Shown one piece after another: positions 6,164 through 10,557 of a stretch of DNA of 10,557 nucleotides. The first letter of the stretch is position 1. Each line of letters opens with the position of its first letter. The DNA is from an uncultured bacterium. GTDB lineage: Bacteria; Cloacimonadota; Cloacimonadia; Cloacimonadales; Cloacimonadaceae. A program made the position numbers and the translations under genes. The notes below the pieces were generated by a model, which saw only the letters and a program-made list of their open reading frames with translations, made no database searches and was not told the DNA's origin. The stretch spans positions 1-10,557 of the forward strand of contig CALDSN010000108.1 in assembly GCA_937924555.1 (NCBI GenBank), given 5' to 3'.

Positions 6164-7960
6164 CTACTTCATCAGCAGCATTTTGTGGGTTTCCTGCTTA
6201 CCCGCAGAGTTGATCCGGCACAGGTACATGCCTGATGCCAGGGTTTTGCCACTATCGTCTCTACCATCCCAAGTGACTGTATGCTCTCCGCTGGAGAGAG
6301 GTTCGTTTACCAGCTTACGAACAAGCTGACCACGGATGTTGTAGATGCTTAGAGTTGTTGGTGCAGATTTGGGTAGAGAATAAACTATTGAAGTATTCGG
6401 ATTAAAGGGATTGGGGAAGTTCTTCATATGAAAGAGCAAGGACACTCCAATAAATTCATCTTGGGTATCGACAGTCGGCATGTTTCTCAATATTGGGTAG
6501 CCATTATTGCTAACTTCTGCTTGCCAGATATCTATAAAATCCCAACCAGTATAAGTGTTTGCTGAAAATGGATAAGTCATTTCATCGGTTGTTCTTCCTT
6601 CGCCACCGGAGCTAGTTGCTTGATTGGAGGTTTCAATATTCCAATAGCAATTGTTTATTGTGGCTAAATAGCTATATCCGATGAGACCTCCTACATGATA
6701 CAACACGCAATCTACGTTTCCTATGCTGTAGCAGTTGGTAATGACGCTACCATATTCACATTGCCCAATGAGCCCACCGACATAATAATGTAACCCAGTA
6801 ACACTACCCGTGCTGAAGCAGTTGCTGACGGTCGAGTCACTGCCATTAGATCCCAACAAACCACCTACGTTATCCCCATTTCCCATTACACTACCTGTAC
6901 TAGAGCAGTTTGTGATGCTTGATATATGATTAATTCCCACGAGCCCGCCGATATAATACTGAGAACCTGTCACACTACCTGTGCTTTTACAGTAACAGAT
7001 TGTAGAATAACTATTCTCTCCAACGAGACCTCCAACCCCTCTGAAAGCATCAACACTACCAATACTATAGCAATCACTTACTGTGGCTTCGTAATTCCGG
7101 CCCACAAATCCACCAACTGCACCTGTGCCAGTTACATCACCCGTGCTATAACATTCGCTTATGGAGGAATTGTAGTTACCACCGACAAACCCTCCCACTT
7201 CATTTGTACCTGTTACATTACCTGTGCAATAGGAACCATTGATTGTGGATGAGTATCCTGTATCACCAACAAGCCCACCGATAAAAGTCTCGGAACCAGT
7301 TATGGTACTTGAGCTGTTGCAGTTCGTGATTGTAGAAAAATTGCTACGTCCTAAAAGCCCTCCAACAGAACCTGTACCGGTTACACTGCCAGCACTATAA
7401 CTATCTGTGACATCAGATAGATTAAGCCCAATAAGCCCACCGACTTCATAGATTCCTGCAACGTTTCCCGAACTATAGCAGTTGCTGATTGTTACCCTAT
7501 TTTGTCCCACTAAACCACCGACCTCATAAGATCCAGTAATATCTACATCCACAAGGCCAACATTTTGGATGATAGCTATATAACTATCAGTACTCCCAAA
7601 CAAGCCTTGATACCTTGATTCAGGGCGATTAATAAATAAGTTGCTAATGGTATGTTCGTCGCCATTATAACGACCGGAGAACTGTCTGCTCTGATTAGAA
7701 TTTAAATAATCTCCAATCGGACAGAAACCTTGCCCATTATTCCAGTTCACCGTTTCTGATGCATCAATATTAGCTGTTTGGATAAAGTACTTCCCCTGCA
7801 CCCAATCATCGGGGGTAAGGCTTAGCTGCTGTAAATCAGCAAGTGTTGCAATTTGGTAAGGGCTACTCTCAGTTCCGCTACCTCCTGAATATGCAAACAA
7901 GCCCAACGTGAGTACGTGCAATACTACAGCTAATAAATATCTTACTATTTGTGCTTTCAC
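6164..7960 (-). CDS. Secreted GLUG-repeat protein with FlgD-like C-terminal sorting domain
   Basis: The preferred start is the GTG at 7960: AGGAG lies 7 nt upstream and it places the signal peptide (about 1-24, KAQIVRYLLAVVLHVLTLGLFAYS) at the N-terminus, giving 598 aa. An in-frame ATG at 8017 would add 19 polar residues before the signal and has no such site. Residues 28-145 resemble the usual leader of GLUG proteins (GTESSPYQIATLADLQQLS, then FCPIGD and FSGRYNGDEHTISNL). Eleven GG(L/F)(V/I/L)G units start at 148, 174, 200, 228, 256, 283, 310, 338, 366, 395 and 424, each followed by an S/T-N-C-Y/S-S-x-G-x-V pattern. After WDFIDIW and NNGYPIL comes the C-terminal domain (513-598) with FPNPFNPNTSIVYSLP, LSIYNIRGQLVRKL and GMYLCRI. 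This domain type is common in extracellular proteins of Cloacimonetes-like bacteria and resembles T9SS type A sorting domains. The protein is probably surface-anchored and adhesive; no enzyme domain is seen. Confidence 0.9.
   Translation of the reverse strand: MKAQIVRYLLAVVLHVLTLGLFAYSGGSGTESSPYQIATLADLQQLSLTPDDWVQGKYFIQTANIDASETVNWNNGQGFCPIGDYLNSNQSRQFSGRYNGDEHTISNLFINRPESRYQGLFGSTDSYIAIIQNVGLVDVDITGSYEVGGLVGQNRVTISNCYSSGNVAGIYEVGGLIGLNLSDVTDSYSAGSVTGTGSVGGLLGRSNFSTITNCNSSSTITGSETFIGGLVGDTGYSSTINGSYCTGNVTGTNEVGGFVGGNYNSSISECYSTGDVTGTGAVGGFVGRNYEATVSDCYSIGSVDAFRGVGGLVGENSYSTICYCKSTGSVTGSQYYIGGLVGINHISSITNCSSTGSVMGNGDNVGGLLGSNGSDSTVSNCFSTGSVTGLHYYVGGLIGQCEYGSVITNCYSIGNVDCVLYHVGGLIGYSYLATINNCYWNIETSNQATSSGGEGRTTDEMTYPFSANTYTGWDFIDIWQAEVSNNGYPILRNMPTVDTQDEFIGVSLLFHMKNFPNPFNPNTSIVYSLPKSAPTTLSIYNIRGQLVRKLVNEPLSSGEHTVTWDGRDDSGKTLASGMYLCRINSAGKQETHKMLLMK
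6641..7519 (-). repeat. Array of 11 GLUG repeats within the CDS
   Basis: The array codes for residues 148-440 of the secreted protein. Unit length rises along the array: 26, 26, 28, 28, 27, 27, 28, 28, 29 and 29 residues. The units are diverged in sequence, so this is an old expansion and not a recent slippage array. A parallel beta-helix or solenoid fold is usual for such repeats. Confidence 0.85.
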
Positions 7961-8686
7961 TATTTCGCTCCTTTTCAAGTTGCTCGTGATATTACTACTG
8001 GTTCCTTCCCCAGCCATAAGTTACATTTTGCTAAATCCATTACCTTTAGTGCAACATCTGGCGTGTCCGTTACAGGCTCCGTTGCACACCAATCTATGTG
8101 TCATCGAGGTTGAGTATCAGCTATTCTTCGAATGGGTATGCTTCCCGCTAACTCGTTTCTTTCCTTGCAGCCCGAAGCAATCACCAGATAGTTAAACGCA
8201 ACCCAATGAGAATTAAACCACAAGTTTTCTCTTTCACTGCAAGAGACAATATTTATATGGAACAGAAGTAACTATACTTGTTCAATTGTCAAGTGCTTAT
8301 CAGGCTTCATCAGAGAGCACTCCTCTGTAATGTCCACAAAGATCAACATTTTTCACTAATCCCTCCCTGTGGAAACTGGCATACTTCGAGTTACGAAGCT
8401 CACAGTAAGAACTTCCAGTTTTTGGCTCAGCTTAGGGTTATTCAATATAATTCTAGCTTCATGCAACGGGATGCTGCTATTGAGCGAATGCCAACTGTAT
8501 TGAAAACATATCCGTTGCCGTTATCACTGCGGGAGATAAACACCTTACTATTGGTGACCACATCCCACTATCGTTGCGTGCTCTAGTTGTTTGGTCAGTA
8601 ACTTCTACCTCCCAATCAAAGAAGCCTATGATTGGTGCGAAATTTGCTTGTGTTAGGCGTAGGAAGATGAATAAATGGAGAGATTG
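7961..8686. other. 726-nt region without a convincing gene
   Basis: This gap separates the minus-strand GLUG gene from the plus-strand M14 gene and should hold both promoters. Three short overlapping open frames occur in its right half: plus 8278-8586, minus 8477-8695 and plus 8484-8687. None has a recognisable motif. It may contain decayed coding sequence. A small stem-loop CTTCG/CGAAG lies at 8384-8398. No RNA gene is recognised. Confidence 0.5.
8422..8451 (+). promoter_or_regulatory. Candidate plus-strand promoter
   Basis: TTGGCT (8422-8427, 4 of 6) is followed after 18 nt by a perfect TATAAT (8446-8451). It points toward the M14 gene, whose start is about 235 nt further on, and toward the small open frame at 8484-8687. 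The long leader makes the link to M14 uncertain. Confidence 0.35.
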
Positions 8687-10557
8687 ATGAAGCATATCAA
8701 ATGGTTTGGCATCCTTGTGGTACTCGTTTTACCGCTGATGCTACAAGCTACTTTACCTACCTGTTACTACACTTATGAACAGATCGCGGTAAAACTACAA
8801 GAATTTGAAACCGCCAACTCGGACATAGCTAAAGTACACATTATCGGCTACAGCCAGCAGGAGCACATCCCCATCTATGCCATGCAGATATCGGATAATG
8901 TCCTGGTGGAAGAAGATGAACCGGCAATGTTATTTGTAGGTCAGGTGCATGCTGAAGAGCTATTGGGAGTGCAAACCACGATGAGCAATATCGAAACAAT
9001 CTTGCAAAACCGCTCCCAAATGCCGGAATCACTTTGGGTAAGCCAATTTGACATGTGGTTTATCCCCACTCTAAACCCGGAAGGGCACAATGTAGTTACA
9101 TCCAACACCGACGTAACATATCGCAAGAACAAGCGGGACAACAATCTGAACGGGATATTCGATTATGATACTTCGCAGCCAGGTTATGATATCGATGGTG
9201 TAGATTTCAACCGCAACTTCGATTTCAACTGGGTGCAGGGTGACACTTTGATGCAAGCCGGTGGCTTGGAAGTGTATGACTATTATCGCGGACCAGCTCC
9301 ATTAAGCGAATCAGAGAACCAAGCTTTGAAAGCTCTTGCCGACCAGAAGAAGTTCGTGTATTCCATCGTGTGGCACTCCTCTCGAACCGGCAATCTTTCG
9401 GAGAAGCTTTACTATCCGTTTAACTGGAAGGAAGTGCGTCCATGCCCAGATATCAGCTTTATTACCTCGATCGCCAATGGTGTGGGTTCACAGATAGAAA
9501 AAGAATCCGGGGTTGGTAGTTACGAAGTATTCCCCAATCTCAGCCGCAAGGGAGCTTTTCACGACTGGATGTACCAGCAATATGGCACCATCCAATTCCT
9601 TATTGAGTGCGGAACGCGCAATATACAGCCAGACTCCACCCTGATGGTGAATACCGTGCAGCGATGCAGCCAAGGTGTGCGTTGGCTCTTGAATCGTGCA
9701 TTACTGTTCTCTACTAATGTCGATTCCAGCTCTATGCTTACCGGCAAGGTCACTGATGCAGTTACCAATCTTCCCCTCGAAGCAGAAGTGATAATCCAGC
9801 AACACCATGCCCCATGGTTCAAACCCCGCACCACCAAGCCAAGCACAGGCAGATATTTTCGTCCCTTGGCATCCGGAAGTTATACGGTGCAGATACGCAA
9901 AAAAGGGTATTTTGACACGGTCGTCAACAGTGTGCAGGTGTTCAACGGAAACTGGACAACCCGGAACTTTACCCTGCAACCAAAGCAAGCGGCACAGCTT
10001 CTCTCAGCTGTGAACAGCGGGCCTAATCCTGTCTCAGCTCGAGTGATTATTGGCAGTTATGAGCCGGATACGCTGTTTGTAGACGGGAACTTTGTCTTCA
10101 ATGGCTATGAAGGCGAATACCCTATTGAAATCTATGCTGATGGATACTATCCCTATGTAGGCACTATAAACTTGGGTCCCGGAATAAACTGGACAGGATT
10201 CCAGCTTAGCCCAGCAACTGAGCTATTCTCCGAAAACTGGGAGTCCGGCACCGATGGTTGGACGATAAATGGTCCCTGGGTGTTAGAAAATGAGCTCTCC
10301 GCCTCAGGATTTGCCATAACAGATAGCTGGGAAGGCAGAGGGCATTATGACCAGGATTGCGATGTGTGGATTCAAACGCAAAACCCCATAAACCTCCCTA
10401 CAGACTCAAACCCATTATTGGTTATTGACTCTCACTTGTACACCGAGTGGACTTTTGACCCTTGCACCATAGCCGTATCCAACAATGGAACTGATTGGCA
10501 GGTGCTATGGACAAAATCTGGACTGTGGAACACTTGGCGGAAAGAATATGTATCTCT
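8687..10557 (+). CDS. Secreted M14-family zinc carboxypeptidase, multidomain (partial, runs off right edge)
   Basis: The frame is open for 623 codons to the window edge. GGAG lies 6 nt before the ATG at 8687. A signal peptide spans about 1-21. The M14 catalytic domain (about 27-340) has zinc ligands H88 and E91 (QVHAEELLG) and H230 (SIVWHSSRTG). The substrate-binding GVDFNRNFDF is at 171-180 (N175, R176), and NPEG is at 130-133. The catalytic Glu is E307 in FLIECGT. All key residues are present, so it should be an active metallocarboxypeptidase cutting C-terminal residues from peptides outside the cytoplasm. A carboxypeptidase-regulatory-like beta domain follows (about 351-432, LTGKVTDAVTNLPLEAEV to TLQP). 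A second similar sandwich spans about 435-508. From about 511 a jelly-roll-like domain begins with LFSENWESGTDGWTI and is cut by the edge. A C-terminal sorting domain would be expected beyond it. Specificity cannot be read from what is visible. Confidence 0.93.
   Translation, partial: MKHIKWFGILVVLVLPLMLQATLPTCYYTYEQIAVKLQEFETANSDIAKVHIIGYSQQEHIPIYAMQISDNVLVEEDEPAMLFVGQVHAEELLGVQTTMSNIETILQNRSQMPESLWVSQFDMWFIPTLNPEGHNVVTSNTDVTYRKNKRDNNLNGIFDYDTSQPGYDIDGVDFNRNFDFNWVQGDTLMQAGGLEVYDYYRGPAPLSESENQALKALADQKKFVYSIVWHSSRTGNLSEKLYYPFNWKEVRPCPDISFITSIANGVGSQIEKESGVGSYEVFPNLSRKGAFHDWMYQQYGTIQFLIECGTRNIQPDSTLMVNTVQRCSQGVRWLLNRALLFSTNVDSSSMLTGKVTDAVTNLPLEAEVIIQQHHAPWFKPRTTKPSTGRYFRPLASGSYTVQIRKKGYFDTVVNSVQVFNGNWTTRNFTLQPKQAAQLLSAVNSGPNPVSARVIIGSYEPDTLFVDGNFVFNGYEGEYPIEIYADGYYPYVGTINLGPGINWTGFQLSPATELFSENWESGTDGWTINGPWVLENELSASGFAITDSWEGRGHYDQDCDVWIQTQNPINLPTDSNPLLVIDSHLYTEWTFDPCTIAVSNNGTDWQVLWTKSGLWNTWRKEYVS

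Noticed and set aside
7961..8017. N-terminal extension of the GLUG protein to the ATG at 8017
   Set aside because: It would put 19 polar residues before the signal peptide and lacks a ribosome binding site, whereas the GTG at 7960 has AGGAG at good spacing.
8202..8220. Third Fur-box-like site (AATGAGAATTA)
   Set aside because: Only the left half resembles the box; overall match is about half the positions, as expected by chance in AT-rich sequence.
8278..8695. Two longer open frames, plus 8278-8586 and minus 8477-8695, as genes
   Set aside because: They overlap on opposite strands, neither has a motif or a good start signal, and the minus one also runs into the M14 start. They are described only as part of the gene-free region.
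8841..9988. Minus-strand frames of 60-95 codons across the right end
   Set aside because: They are antisense to the M14 gene, whose catalytic motifs prove the plus-strand frame.

Overview
The window is about 10.5 kb of moderately AT-rich bacterial chromosome with a compact layout. The style of its secreted proteins suggests a Gram-negative anaerobe of the Fibrobacteres-Chlorobi-Bacteroidetes area, most likely a Candidatus Cloacimonetes relative. These proteins include a GLUG-repeat protein ending in an FPNPFNP-type FlgD-like sorting domain, a LamG/FnIII protein and a modular M14 metallopeptidase. That assignment is inference from protein style; there is no rRNA or other phylogenetic marker here.

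Layout, left to right. (1) 1-2828, minus strand: a ferrous-iron uptake operon transcribed in the order Fur-family repressor, feoB, feoA-like. The Fur-family gene overlaps feoB, feoB is followed after 11-13 nt by the feoA-like gene, and the latter runs off the left edge. A -35/-10 promoter with a Fur-box-like sequence precedes the first gene. A better Fur-box match lies across the fur stop/feoB start overlap. (2) 2982-4256, minus: a secreted LamG protein with a C-terminal FnIII domain. (3) 4323-5102, minus: an EFR1-type flavodoxin plus 2x[4Fe-4S] ferredoxin fusion. (4) 5103-5720: a 618-nt gene-free stretch with hairpins, a bulged inverted repeat enclosing an 11-nt tandem repeat, a candidate promoter and a 20-bp near-palindrome. 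(5) 5721-6014, minus: a small unrecognised protein of 97 aa with a strong ribosome binding site. (6) 6164-7960, minus: a secreted protein with 11 GLUG repeats and a FlgD-like sorting domain; it most likely starts at a GTG. (7) 7961-8686: a 726-nt stretch with no convincing gene, holding a candidate plus-strand promoter. (8) 8687-10557, plus: a secreted M14 zinc carboxypeptidase with its catalytic residues intact, followed by beta-sandwich domains and cut by the right edge.

How the genes fit together. The Feo operon should take up Fe(II), the soluble iron form in anoxic habitats, under control of its own repressor. The EFR1 protein is a plausible consumer of that iron through its clusters, but this is only contextual. 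The three secreted proteins point to a cell-surface or polymer-degradation role. The window is mostly ordinary chromosome, not a defence or mobile island. The most notable signals are the divergent nucleotide-recognition motifs in FeoB, the operator-like sequence built into the fur/feoB overlap, the Cys/His-rich head of the FeoA-like protein, the LamG domain apparently nested in another beta-sandwich, and the structured repeat at 5305-5361.
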